Assembly: GCA_902806295.1 (NCBI GenBank)
Contig: CADCWB010000212.1
Span: 1-7,596, forward strand
Source: an uncultured Sphingomonas sp.
GTDB taxonomy: Bacteria; Pseudomonadota; Alphaproteobacteria; Sphingomonadales; Sphingomonadaceae
Direction: 5' to 3'
DNA: 7,596 nt
Both the position numbers and the translations under genes were made by a program. Positions 1 to 7,362 of this stretch are shown here, in pieces; the first letter of the stretch is position 1, and each line of letters opens with the position of its first letter. Under the pieces are notes generated by a model. It was not told the origin of the DNA and ran no database searches. It was given only the letters and a program-made list of their open reading frames with translations.

Positions 1-5
1 AAAAC

Positions 6-173
6 ATGGCGGGGCTGGCCGCGACGACCCTCTCGGTGGCTATGCTGGCCGCGATCGTGCTGATCGGCTTCGGCATCAAATTCGCGCTCGGCACCGAGCA
101 TCGCCGCAACGGCCGGCTGATGGTGATCGCCGGCGCGGTCCTGCTCGCCAACGTCCTGATCTGGACGGTGTAG
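6..173 (+). CDS. Small two-helix membrane protein of unknown function (start uncertain)
   Basis: The reading frame from ATG at 6 to TAG at 171-173 encodes 55 residues. Two hydrophobic stretches are visible, about residues 4-28 and 37-54, joined by a short charged turn (EHRRNGR, residues 31-37). By the positive-inside rule this suggests a hairpin in the inner membrane with the loop in the cytoplasm and both ends outside; that is inference. No catalytic or binding motif is seen and I do not recognise the family. The frame stays open to the left edge, so a longer protein starting upstream cannot be excluded, and any ribosome binding site lies outside the window. The stop lies 7 bases from the end of the convergent hydrolase gene. 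Codon use and composition match the neighbours, which supports a real gene. Confidence 0.6.
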   Translation: MAGLAATTLSVAMLAAIVLIGFGIKFALGTEHRRNGRLMVIAGAVLLANVLIWTV

Positions 174-180
174 CCGGCGC

Positions 181-852
181 TCAGCGCTTTCCCGGAGGTC
201 CGACCGGAATGGGCTGGGCCAGACGCATGTCGAGGTAATCGTCCACGCTCTTCATCAACAGGTCGAGCTCGTTGGCGAAGAAGTGATTGGCACCCCGGAT
301 CGTGTCGTGGTGGATCGTGATGTGCCGCTGGGTGCGCAGCTTGTCGACCAGCTTCTGCACGGCCGGCGGAGTCACCACCTCATCCGCCTCGCCCTGGATA
401 ATGATGCCCGACGAGGGGCAGGGAGCAAGAAAGCTGAAGTCGTACATGTTGGCCGGCGGCGCGATCGAGATAAAGCCCTTGATCTCTGGCCGGCGCATCA
501 GCAACTGCATGCCGATCCAGGCGCCGAAGCTGACGCCCGCGACCCAGGTCTGCTCGGCCTCGGGATGGATCTGCTGGACCCAGTCGAGCGCGCTCGCCGC
601 ATCGGATAGTTCGCCGACGCCATTATCGAACACGCCCTGGCTTTTGCCCACACCGCGAAAGTTGAAGCGCAAGGTCGCAAAACCGCGGCGCACAAAGGTT
701 TGATAGAGCAGCTGCACGATCTTGTTGTTCATCGTACCGCCGGCCTGCGGATGCGAATGAAGGATCATCGCAACCGGCGCGCGCGGACGCGAACCCGGAT
801 GAAAACGGCCTTCGAGACGGCCTTCAGGACCGGGGAAAATGACTTCGGGCAT
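181..852 (-). CDS. Alpha/beta hydrolase, small serine-hydrolase type
   Basis: This 223-residue protein has the layout of a compact, single-domain, cytoplasmic alpha/beta hydrolase. Near the N-terminus HSHPQAGG (residues 32-39) matches the HxHPxxGG oxyanion-hole motif. RFNFRGVGKSQG (62-73) is the usual strand-turn after it. The nucleophile elbow is GVSFG (106-110, Ser108). The likely acid is Asp157 in GEADEVV and the likely base His190 in GANHFF, so the triad looks complete. No signal peptide or membrane segment is seen. The family includes esterases and acyl-transfer enzymes of unknown natural substrate, so no substrate is assigned. The gene is divergent from the cysteine desulfurase operon across 97 bases. 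From memory, similar hydrolases sit beside desulfurase genes in other alphaproteobacteria, which would hint at a functional link, but this is unchecked. A GAGG lies just 3 bases upstream of the ATG (850-852 complement), a short spacing. Confidence 0.88.
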   Translation of the reverse strand: MPEVIFPGPEGRLEGRFHPGSRPRAPVAMILHSHPQAGGTMNNKIVQLLYQTFVRRGFATLRFNFRGVGKSQGVFDNGVGELSDAASALDWVQQIHPEAEQTWVAGVSFGAWIGMQLLMRRPEIKGFISIAPPANMYDFSFLAPCPSSGIIIQGEADEVVTPPAVQKLVDKLRTQRHITIHHDTIRGANHFFANELDLLMKSVDDYLDMRLAQPIPVGPPGKR

Positions 853-908
853 AGGCCTCGTGAGGACTGGTGATTGGAAGGTTGGGCTGGCGGTCTATAT
901 AGGCCTCG
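851..908. repeat. 10-base direct repeat pair in the divergent promoter region
   Basis: ATAGGCCTCG occurs at 851-860 and again at 899-908, with 48 bases between the starts of the two copies. Each copy contains the palindrome AGGCCT. The first copy touches the hydrolase start codon and the second begins inside the TATATA box. The placement would suit operator sites for a regulator of both transcription units, but the repeat is short and could be chance. Confidence 0.35.
874..901 (+). promoter_or_regulatory. Candidate sigma-70-type promoter for the desulfurase-ferredoxin operon
   Basis: TTGGAA (874-879) and TATATA (896-901) are separated by 16 bases, a plausible -35/-10 pair. Transcription would begin near 908, leaving a leader of about 42 bases before the GTG at 950. 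The -10 box is part of the palindrome CTATATAG (895-902), so it reads the same on the other strand. This is a visual match only; one AT-rich box in GC-rich DNA is suggestive, not proof. Confidence 0.35.
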
Positions 909-923
909 GTCGTCAACAGGCAA
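896..923 (-). promoter_or_regulatory. Candidate divergent promoter for the alpha/beta hydrolase gene
   Basis: On the minus strand TTGCCT (complement of 918-923) lies 16 bases from the same TATATA box (896-901) used by the opposing candidate promoter. Transcription would start near 889, giving a leader of about 37 bases before the hydrolase ATG. If both promoters are real they share one -10 element and could not be occupied by polymerase at the same time. Weak evidence, by eye. Confidence 0.25.
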
Positions 924-949
924 TCGGCGGAATCTCAGCAAGGACCAGG

Positions 950-2020
950 GTGAAGCGACGCGTCTATCTCGACCATGCGGCGACCACGCCGGTCCTGCCC
1001 GAGGCGCGCGCCGCAATTGTGGCCGCGATGGAGCAGTGGGCAAATCCCTCGAGCCCTCATGCCGAGGGCCGAGCGGCGCGCCGGTCGCTCGAGGCTTCCC
1101 GGCGGATCGTGGCCGAAGCTTTGGACTGGCCTCATGACGTCATCTTCACTTCGGGCGCCAGCGAGGCAGTGGCGATCGCTGCGGGTCGGGCGAAGCTGCC
1201 CGGGCGGCTTGTCGGAGCGACTGAGCACGACATCGTGCCCTACGCGATGGGCAGCGGCGAACCCGACTTGCCGGTGACGGGTGACGGGCTGCTGGACATG
1301 GTGGCACTTGAGCAGGCTTTGGCGAGCGGACCGGCGCTGGTGGCCGTTCAGCACGTCAACAATGAGACCGGCGTCACCCAGCCGATCAGCGAGATTGCCG
1401 AGCTTGTGACGGGCGCCGGCTCGCTGCTGCTGGCCGATTGCGCGCAGAGCGCGGGCAAGCTGCCGCTCCCCTCCGCTGACTTCATCGCCGTTTCTGCGCA
1501 TAAGTTCGGTGGGCCGCCAGGCATTGGCGCGCTGCTGGTGCGTGATCCGGCCACGCTCGAGCCCTCCGGCGGGCAGGAGCGGGGCTATCGTCGCGGCACG
1601 CAGGACGCGCCTGCGGCGGCGGGCATGGCGGCGGCACTGGCCTGCGGTGCCTTTCGCAACGCCATGCCGCGCCTCACCGAGTTGCGAAACCGCCTGGACG
1701 AGGGCGTGCGGTCGGTCGGGGGCGCAGTCATCGCTCAGGACTCTCCACGTATTCCCAACATCGGAGCGGTCGCCTTGCCGGGCTCCGCCTCCGCCAGCCT
1801 CCTCGTCCAATTCGATCTTGCCGGCTTGGCGGTCAGCGCGGGCGCGGCCTGTTCGAGCGGCACGATGAAGGAAAGCCGGGTGCTTCTTGCGATGGGGGTC
1901 GATCCGGCCATCGCATCCTCGGCCATTCGGGTCAGCTTCGGCCCGCACACCAGTGTAGATGATGTTGACGCGTTCCTTGCCGTCTTCCGTGACATCGCCG
2001 AGCGCCGCCAGGCCGCATGA
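950..2020 (+). CDS. Cysteine desulfurase, IscS/NifS-like (first of a tandem pair)
   Basis: A PLP-dependent class V aminotransferase-fold enzyme of 356 residues that takes sulfur from L-cysteine as a persulfide, releasing alanine. The N-terminus has the family opening YLDHAATTP (residues 6-14), then NPSSPHAEGR (32-41). PLP contacts are His93 in TEH, Asn138 in VNNETG, Asp163 and Gln166 in ADCAQSAGK, and the Schiff-base Lys185 in SAHKFGGP. Cys301 in AGAACSSG aligns with the catalytic persulfide cysteine, so the enzyme should be active. Unusually, the TSGATES(N/D)N segment that follows the PLP-phosphate loop reads TSGASEAVAIA. I chose GTG at 950 because AAGGA (940-944) sits 5 bases upstream and the family's N-terminus begins here; an in-frame ATG at 839 would add 37 unrelated residues and run into the hydrolase gene. 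The stop overlaps the next gene by ATGA, implying translational coupling. The IscS-like short class is favoured over SufS, but the name is left open. Confidence 0.92.
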   Translation: MKRRVYLDHAATTPVLPEARAAIVAAMEQWANPSSPHAEGRAARRSLEASRRIVAEALDWPHDVIFTSGASEAVAIAAGRAKLPGRLVGATEHDIVPYAMGSGEPDLPVTGDGLLDMVALEQALASGPALVAVQHVNNETGVTQPISEIAELVTGAGSLLLADCAQSAGKLPLPSADFIAVSAHKFGGPPGIGALLVRDPATLEPSGGQERGYRRGTQDAPAAAGMAAALACGAFRNAMPRLTELRNRLDEGVRSVGGAVIAQDSPRIPNIGAVALPGSASASLLVQFDLAGLAVSAGAACSSGTMKESRVLLAMGVDPAIASSAIRVSFGPHTSVDDVDAFLAVFRDIAERRQAA

Positions 2021-3120
2021 TCTACCTCGACTACCAGGCGACCACCCCGCTTGCGCCGGAGGTCAAGGCGGGGATGGCGCCATGGCTCGACCATTTCGCC
2101 AACCCGCATTCGCCCAATCGCTGGGGCCGCGAAGCCACCGCCGCGATTGAGGTTGCGCGCGGGCAGCTGGCGTCATGCCTGCCCAGCGGGGGCCGAATCG
2201 TGTTCACGTCCGGGGCGACTGAGGCGATCAACCTGGCGCTCAAGGGCGCGTGGGTCGGCGACCGGCGCAAGATCGTCACAGTCGTCACCGAACATGCCGC
2301 GGTGCTCGACAGCTGCGAATGGCTTGAGCGGCACGGTTATGAGGTCATTCGCTTGCCGGTCGGCCGGGACGGGCTGGTCGCCCTCGATGACGTCAGCGCG
2401 GCCGTCGACGGCGACACGGCGTTGGTAGCGGTGATGCTCGTCAACAATGAGATCGGCGTGATCCAACCGATCGCTGAGATTGCAGCGATCGCTCACGCCC
2501 CCGGCGCGCTGATGCTGTGCGACGCGGTCCAGGGCTTTGGCCGCATGGCGATACCGGACGGCCCGGACCTGATCGCGGCCTGCGCACACAAGATCCACGG
2601 TCCCAAGATGATTGGAGCCTTGTGGGCTCGTGACGGCTTGGCGCTCGAACCATTGGTTCACGGCGGCGGGCAGGAGCAGGGGCTGCGTTCGGGCACGCTA
2701 TCGCCGATGCTCTGCGTCGGCTTCGGTGCTGCCGCAGCCTTGGCGGCCCGGCGGCGGGAAGAGGATGCTGGGCACGTCACCAATCTGTGGGAGGCCGCTC
2801 TTGCCGCGCTCGGGCCGGGCTGGACGATCAACGGCAGCACCGAACAGCGCTATCGGGGAAACCTTAACCTGTGCCGGGCCGGCCTGGATGGCGCCAGGCT
2901 GATCAGCGAGCTGCGCGATCTCGCCTTCAGCCTGGGCAGCGCTTGCGCCAGCGGATCGGGGCGGCCGAGCCACGTGCTGCGCGCGATCGGGCTATCGGAT
3001 GCGGAGGCGCGATCGTCCATTCGGCTCGGCTTCGGTCGCTACACCAGCGAAGCGGAACTGGTGGACGCCTGTCGCCGCATCGCCAGCGCCGCGGAAGCGC
3101 AGGGCCGCTTTGCCGCATGA
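2017..3120 (+). CDS. Cysteine desulfurase, IscS/NifS-like (second of a tandem pair)
   Basis: A second desulfurase of 367 residues, clearly a paralogue of its neighbour but not a recent copy. It opens with IYLDYQATTP (residues 2-11), has Tyr6 where His is usual, and NPHSPNRWGR (29-38) where NPSSxHxxGR is typical. FTSGATEAINLALKG (63-77) is closer to the standard form than in the first enzyme. PLP residues are His93 in TEH, Asn144 in VNNEIG, Asp169 and Gln172 in CDAVQGFGR, and Lys192 in CAHKIHGP. GGGQEQGLRSGT (216-227) matches the conserved GGGHERGxRSGT loop. Cys310 in LGSACASGSG is the catalytic cysteine, and SSIRLGFGRYT (333-343) is the conserved C-terminal strand. Its ATG overlaps the previous stop and its stop overlaps the ferredoxin start, both as ATGA, so all three proteins are probably made from one message in similar amounts. 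A role in Fe-S cluster or thio-modification sulfur supply is inferred. Confidence 0.93.
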   Translation: MIYLDYQATTPLAPEVKAGMAPWLDHFANPHSPNRWGREATAAIEVARGQLASCLPSGGRIVFTSGATEAINLALKGAWVGDRRKIVTVVTEHAAVLDSCEWLERHGYEVIRLPVGRDGLVALDDVSAAVDGDTALVAVMLVNNEIGVIQPIAEIAAIAHAPGALMLCDAVQGFGRMAIPDGPDLIAACAHKIHGPKMIGALWARDGLALEPLVHGGGQEQGLRSGTLSPMLCVGFGAAAALAARRREEDAGHVTNLWEAALAALGPGWTINGSTEQRYRGNLNLCRAGLDGARLISELRDLAFSLGSACASGSGRPSHVLRAIGLSDAEARSSIRLGFGRYTSEAELVDACRRIASAAEAQGRFAA

Positions 3121-3446
3121 CCTTGGTACGCTTTCTCCATGCCGACGGCTCGTTCGACCGCGAGGTCGAGGCGCCGGCCGGCTCAATCCTCCTTGAGGTT
3201 GCTCAGGATGCCGGCCAGCCGCTTGAGGGAACCTGCGGAGGGCAGATCAGCTGCTCGACGTGCCACGTGATAGTCGCCCAAGACGACTTCGACCGCCTGC
3301 CGCGAGCGTCGGAGGAGGAAGACGACCTGCTCGACCTCGCGGCCCATGTCTCCAGTACCAGCCGACTCGCTTGCCAGATCGTGCTGAGTGAACAGCTTGG
3401 TCAGCTAACGGTCAGGCTGCCGGGCGGTCACTTCGGCCGGAGTTGA
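3117..3446 (+). CDS. [2Fe-2S] ferredoxin, adrenodoxin/Fdx type
   Basis: A 109-residue soluble ferredoxin. The cluster ligands are Cys40, Cys46, Cys49 and Cys86, in the spacing C-x5-C-x2-C-x36-C that is typical of the adrenodoxin and Isc-Fdx family; CGGQISCSTCHVIV around residues 40-53 is almost the family signature. The acidic stretch SEEEDDLLD (65-73) fits the helix that contacts partner proteins in this family. Such ferredoxins pass electrons, usually from an NADPH-dependent reductase, to Fe-S assembly, where they reduce persulfide sulfur, or to a P450. The ATGA overlap with two desulfurases makes the Fe-S assembly role far more likely here. The frame is open far upstream inside the desulfurase gene, but the protein family starts at this ATG. 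The stop lies about 4 bases from the 3' end of the convergent SRP RNA gene. Confidence 0.93.
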   Translation: MTLVRFLHADGSFDREVEAPAGSILLEVAQDAGQPLEGTCGGQISCSTCHVIVAQDDFDRLPRASEEEDDLLDLAAHVSSTSRLACQIVLSEQLGQLTVRLPGGHFGRS

Positions 3447-3449
3447 GTG

Positions 3450-3546
3450 GAGGTGGGAGCCGGAACGACCCGGGACGAAATCGTTGTGGCTGCTTCCTTC
3501 CGGACCTGACCAAGTTGGCGACAGCCCCGTCCGCCCGACTCCCGCG
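3450..3546 (-). ncRNA. ffs: Signal recognition particle RNA, bacterial small type (4.5S-like)
   Basis: The RNA component of the signal recognition particle, which binds Ffh and targets nascent membrane proteins to FtsY and the translocon. Read on the minus strand, 3489-3512 carries the near-invariant apical domain: GGTCAGGTCC, a GGAA tetraloop, then GGAAGCAGCC, essentially the same as in E. coli 4.5S RNA. The ends of the hairpin pair: GGGAGTCGG (complement of 3535-3543) with CCGGCTCCC (complement of 3455-3463), nine pairs including one G-U. A GGACG/CGTCC helix lies inside it. The total of about 97 bases is normal for the small type without an Alu domain. The outer ends are estimates, good to within several bases. 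The gene is convergent with the ferredoxin and divergent from dnaX. Confidence 0.93.
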
Positions 3547-3549
3547 GCG

Positions 3550-3578
3550 CATATGGCCGGAGCAGAGGGGGAGTGCAA
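3550..3578 (-). promoter_or_regulatory. Candidate promoter of the SRP RNA gene
   Basis: On the minus strand TTGCAC (complement of 3573-3578) is followed after 17 bases by CATATG (3550-3555), and the expected start point falls 6-7 bases later at the GGGAG that begins the SRP RNA stem. The -35 box overlaps the 10-base palindrome GCAAGCTTGC (3575-3584). The -10 box is only a fair match, but spacing and distance to the RNA end fit well. Confidence 0.45.
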
Positions 3579-3630
3579 GCTTGCGCGCTGCTCATGACAG
3601 CGGGGCAGGCCCGCCCTACAACCTCTCGCG

Positions 3631-5277
3631 ATGACCGACGACGAATCGCCTGGCCTCGGCCTCGACCTGCCCGCACAGCCGCTGGAGAAGAGCGCCGCCG
3701 CCTCACCTTACCGGGTGCTTGCCCGCAAGTACCGGCCGCAGAGTTTTGCCGAACTGATCGGCCAGGACGCAATGGTGCAGACGCTGGGCAATGCCATCGC
3801 CAGCGGCCGCATCGCGCATGCCTTTTTGCTGACCGGCGTGCGGGGGGTCGGAAAGACCTCGACGGCCAGGCTGGTCGCCAAGGCGCTGAACTGCATCGGC
3901 CCGGATGGGCGGGGTGGACCGACCATCGATCCGTGCGGGGTGTGCGAGCCCTGCCGGGCGATCGCTGACGGCCGCTACATCGACGTAATCGAGATGGACG
4001 CCGCCTCTCACACCGGCGTCGACGATGTCCGCGAGATCATCGAAGCCGTGCGTTATTCGGCGGTCAGCGCGCGCTTCAAGATCTACATCATCGACGAAGT
4101 GCACATGCTCTCGAAGAACGCTTTCAACGCGCTGTTGAAGACGCTTGAGGAGCCGCCCGCGCACGTGAAGTTTCTGTTCGCAACCACCGAGGTCAACAAG
4201 GTGCCGGTGACCGTGCTGTCGCGCTGCCAGCGGTTCGACCTCAAGCGGATCTCGGCCGAGAAGCTGGCCGAACACTTCGCGCGGGTGGCGGAGGCGGAGC
4301 AGGTCGAGGTGGACCCCGAAGCGCTGGCGGTGATTGCGCGGGCGGCGGAAGGTTCGGCCCGCGACGGGCTGTCTCTGCTCGATCAAGCCATCGCCCACGG
4401 CCAGGGACGGGTGGATGCGGCGCAGGTTCGGGAGATGCTGGGCCTCGCCGATCGCGGCCGGGTTCGGCATCTGCTCGCCACGGTGTTGGAAGGCGACGCC
4501 GCCGCCGCGCTGAACCAATTGGACGAAGCGCATGCGCTGGGGATCGAGCCGACTGCGCTGCTGCGCGGCCTGATGGAAACGGTTCATGCCGTCACCCGCG
4601 CCAAGGCCGGCGCGGGCGGCGACGTATTGGCTTCGGCCGAGGAGCGGGGAGCGGCGGCGGAGCTGGCCGGCAAGCTCGGCTGGGGCAGCCTCCACAGGCT
4701 ATGGCAATTGCTGATGAAGGGGCTGACCGACACGGGCCAAGCTCCGGACCCGCACGAGGCCGCCTCAATGGCGCTGCTGCGAATCATCCATGCCGCCGAG
4801 CTGCCCGACCCGGCATCGCTCATTGCTCGGCTGCAGGGCGGCGGTACGTTCGCGGTCGGCGCCCCAGCCAGTTCGGCGGCGCCATCCCCGGCGGTCGCGG
4901 CCAGCGCGCCGCCCGCGCCACTCAGCTTCTCCAGGCTGGTGGAACGGTTGGAAGGCGACGGCAAGGCGTTGCTGGCGCTTAAGGTGCGCGATCAGGTCGG
5001 CCTGGTTCGCTTCACTCCTGGAACGCTGGTGCTCCGCCCACTCGGGCCACTCGGCACCGACTTTCCCCGCGATCTCGCCACGGCGCTGAAGTCTGCCACC
5101 GGCAGCAGCTGGTCGGTGACCTTGTCCGACGAGGACTCCGAGCCCTCGCTCAAGCAGCAGGAGGACATGGCCGAGGAGCGCGCCCGCGCGGCCGTGCTTG
5201 CCGACCCTGCGGTTGCCGCAGTGCTCCACGCTATCCCCGGCGCCACTCTCGAATCCGTCTCTGCAAAGGAAGCCTGA
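3631..5277 (+). CDS. dnaX: DNA polymerase III subunit gamma/tau
   Basis: The clamp-loader ATPase subunit that opens the sliding clamp and organises the replisome, 548 residues. YRVLARKYRPQSFAELIGQ (27-45) is the family's opening. The AAA+ core shows Walker A GVRGVGKT (69-76), zinc ligands Cys88, Cys102, Cys105 and Cys108, Walker B IIDEVH (153-158), sensor 1 in FATTE (183-187), the SRC motif with arginine finger Arg198, and sensor 2 GSARDGLSLLDQ (241-252). The collar domain follows to about 400. An Ala/Pro linker (about 405-430) leads to the C-terminal domain typical of alphaproteobacterial DnaX (about 431-540). No A-rich slippery heptamer of the E. coli gamma type was seen, so only the full-length form is predicted. 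The ATG lacks a close Shine-Dalgarno; the nearest purine run is about 21 bases upstream. The gene forms an operon with ybaB, one base downstream. Confidence 0.97.
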   Translation: MTDDESPGLGLDLPAQPLEKSAAASPYRVLARKYRPQSFAELIGQDAMVQTLGNAIASGRIAHAFLLTGVRGVGKTSTARLVAKALNCIGPDGRGGPTIDPCGVCEPCRAIADGRYIDVIEMDAASHTGVDDVREIIEAVRYSAVSARFKIYIIDEVHMLSKNAFNALLKTLEEPPAHVKFLFATTEVNKVPVTVLSRCQRFDLKRISAEKLAEHFARVAEAEQVEVDPEALAVIARAAEGSARDGLSLLDQAIAHGQGRVDAAQVREMLGLADRGRVRHLLATVLEGDAAAALNQLDEAHALGIEPTALLRGLMETVHAVTRAKAGAGGDVLASAEERGAAAELAGKLGWGSLHRLWQLLMKGLTDTGQAPDPHEAASMALLRIIHAAELPDPASLIARLQGGGTFAVGAPASSAAPSPAVAASAPPAPLSFSRLVERLEGDGKALLALKVRDQVGLVRFTPGTLVLRPLGPLGTDFPRDLATALKSATGSSWSVTLSDEDSEPSLKQQEDMAEERARAAVLADPAVAAVLHAIPGATLESVSAKEA

Positions 5278-5278
5278 T

Positions 5279-5611
5279 ATGCCCGAAATGCCCGACCTCA
5301 ACGCGATCCTCGAAATGGCCCAGAACGCCCAGGCCGAACTGCAAAAGGCGCAGGACAAGCTCGACACCATCGAGGTCGAGGGTGCCGCCGGTGGTGGGCT
5401 GGTCAAGGTCCGCGCGTCGGCCAAGGGGCGGATCATCGCCGTGACGATTGATGACAGCCTGTTGCAGCCATCCGAGAAGACGATGGTCGAGGATCTTGTT
5501 GCAGCCGCGCTGAACGATGCGCGCGGCAAGGCCGATCAGGCCGCCGCGGTGGAGATGCAAAAGATGCAGGCCAGCCTACCGCTGCCGCCAGGCTTCCAAA
5601 TGCCGATGTAA
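5279..5611 (+). CDS. ybaB: YbaB/EbfC family nucleoid-associated protein
   Basis: A small DNA-binding protein of 110 residues; family members form dimers shaped like tweezers, bind DNA and affect nucleoid structure and gene expression. The sequence shows the family order: an N-terminal Gln/Ala-rich helix (about 8-30), the strand segment IEVEGAAGGGLVKVRASAKGRI (31-52), the conserved turn IDDSLLQPSEKTMVEDLVAAALNDA (57-81), and a tail ending LPLPPGFQMPM. The start at 5279 is supported by AAAGGA (5265-5270) 8 bases upstream; a second ATG at 5288 is possible but has poorer spacing. The gene begins one base after the dnaX stop, the usual dnaX-ybaB pairing, so they should be co-transcribed. The commonly following recR is absent: an acyl-CoA ligase gene comes next, after 74 bases. 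Confidence 0.94.
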   Translation: MPEMPDLNAILEMAQNAQAELQKAQDKLDTIEVEGAAGGGLVKVRASAKGRIIAVTIDDSLLQPSEKTMVEDLVAAALNDARGKADQAAAVEMQKMQASLPLPPGFQMPM

Positions 5612-5617
5612 CAGCAC

Positions 5618-5636
5618 CTGCCGCTTGCGCGGGCAG
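5618..5636 (+). terminator. Weak hairpin after ybaB, possible terminator or attenuating stem
   Basis: CTGCC (5618-5622) can pair with GGCAG (5632-5636), and the stem can be extended by an inner CGC/GCG with one bulged base. It sits 7 bases after the ybaB stop, a good position, but no T-run follows, so factor-independent termination is doubtful. Confidence 0.25.
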
Positions 5637-5685
5637 CGGATTGGCGTCACCTTCCTTCATCTCGGCACCAGTGGAGGACAGGCGG

Positions 5686-7269
<1,584 letters not shown>

Positions 7270-7362
7270 GGTTTGCGAAACGGCAACTGGAAAATGAGCG
7301 CGCCATCGCCTAAGTGCGCGGCAAATCCCGAACACTTGCATCGATAAGGACACTGCGACCCC

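Noticed and set aside
177..190. GCGC-TCA-GCGC followed by TTT between the convergent genes, as a terminator
   Set aside because: A stem of only four pairs and three T residues is too weak to support a terminator call.
839..949. Upstream extension of the first desulfurase to the ATG at 839
   Set aside because: The extra 37 residues match nothing in the family, overlap the hydrolase start by 14 bases and cover the likely promoter; GTG at 950 has a well-placed AAGGA.
935..1948. Long open frame on the minus strand opposite the first desulfurase
   Set aside because: It is a GC-rich codon-phase shadow: low-complexity Arg/Gly/Ala-rich product with no domain, lying fully opposite a well-supported enzyme gene.
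2871..3116. Upstream extension of the ferredoxin frame
   Set aside because: It is simply open frame inside the second desulfurase gene; the ferredoxin fold begins at the ATG at 3117.
3443..3634. Short plus-strand open frame across the SRP RNA region
   Set aside because: The region is explained by the minus-strand SRP RNA and its promoter; the product has no coding character.
3703..4695. Long open frame on the minus strand opposite dnaX
   Set aside because: Same shadow effect; the product is rich in Arg, Gln and His without any recognisable motif.
3631..5277. Programmed frameshift in dnaX producing a gamma subunit
   Set aside because: No A-run slippery heptamer was found by eye in the second half of the gene; the E. 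coli-type signal is absent.
7303..7320. CGCGC/GCGCG inverted repeat after the ligase gene, as a terminator
   Set aside because: Five pairs with a loop of about 12 bases and no T-run; such matches are common by chance in this composition.
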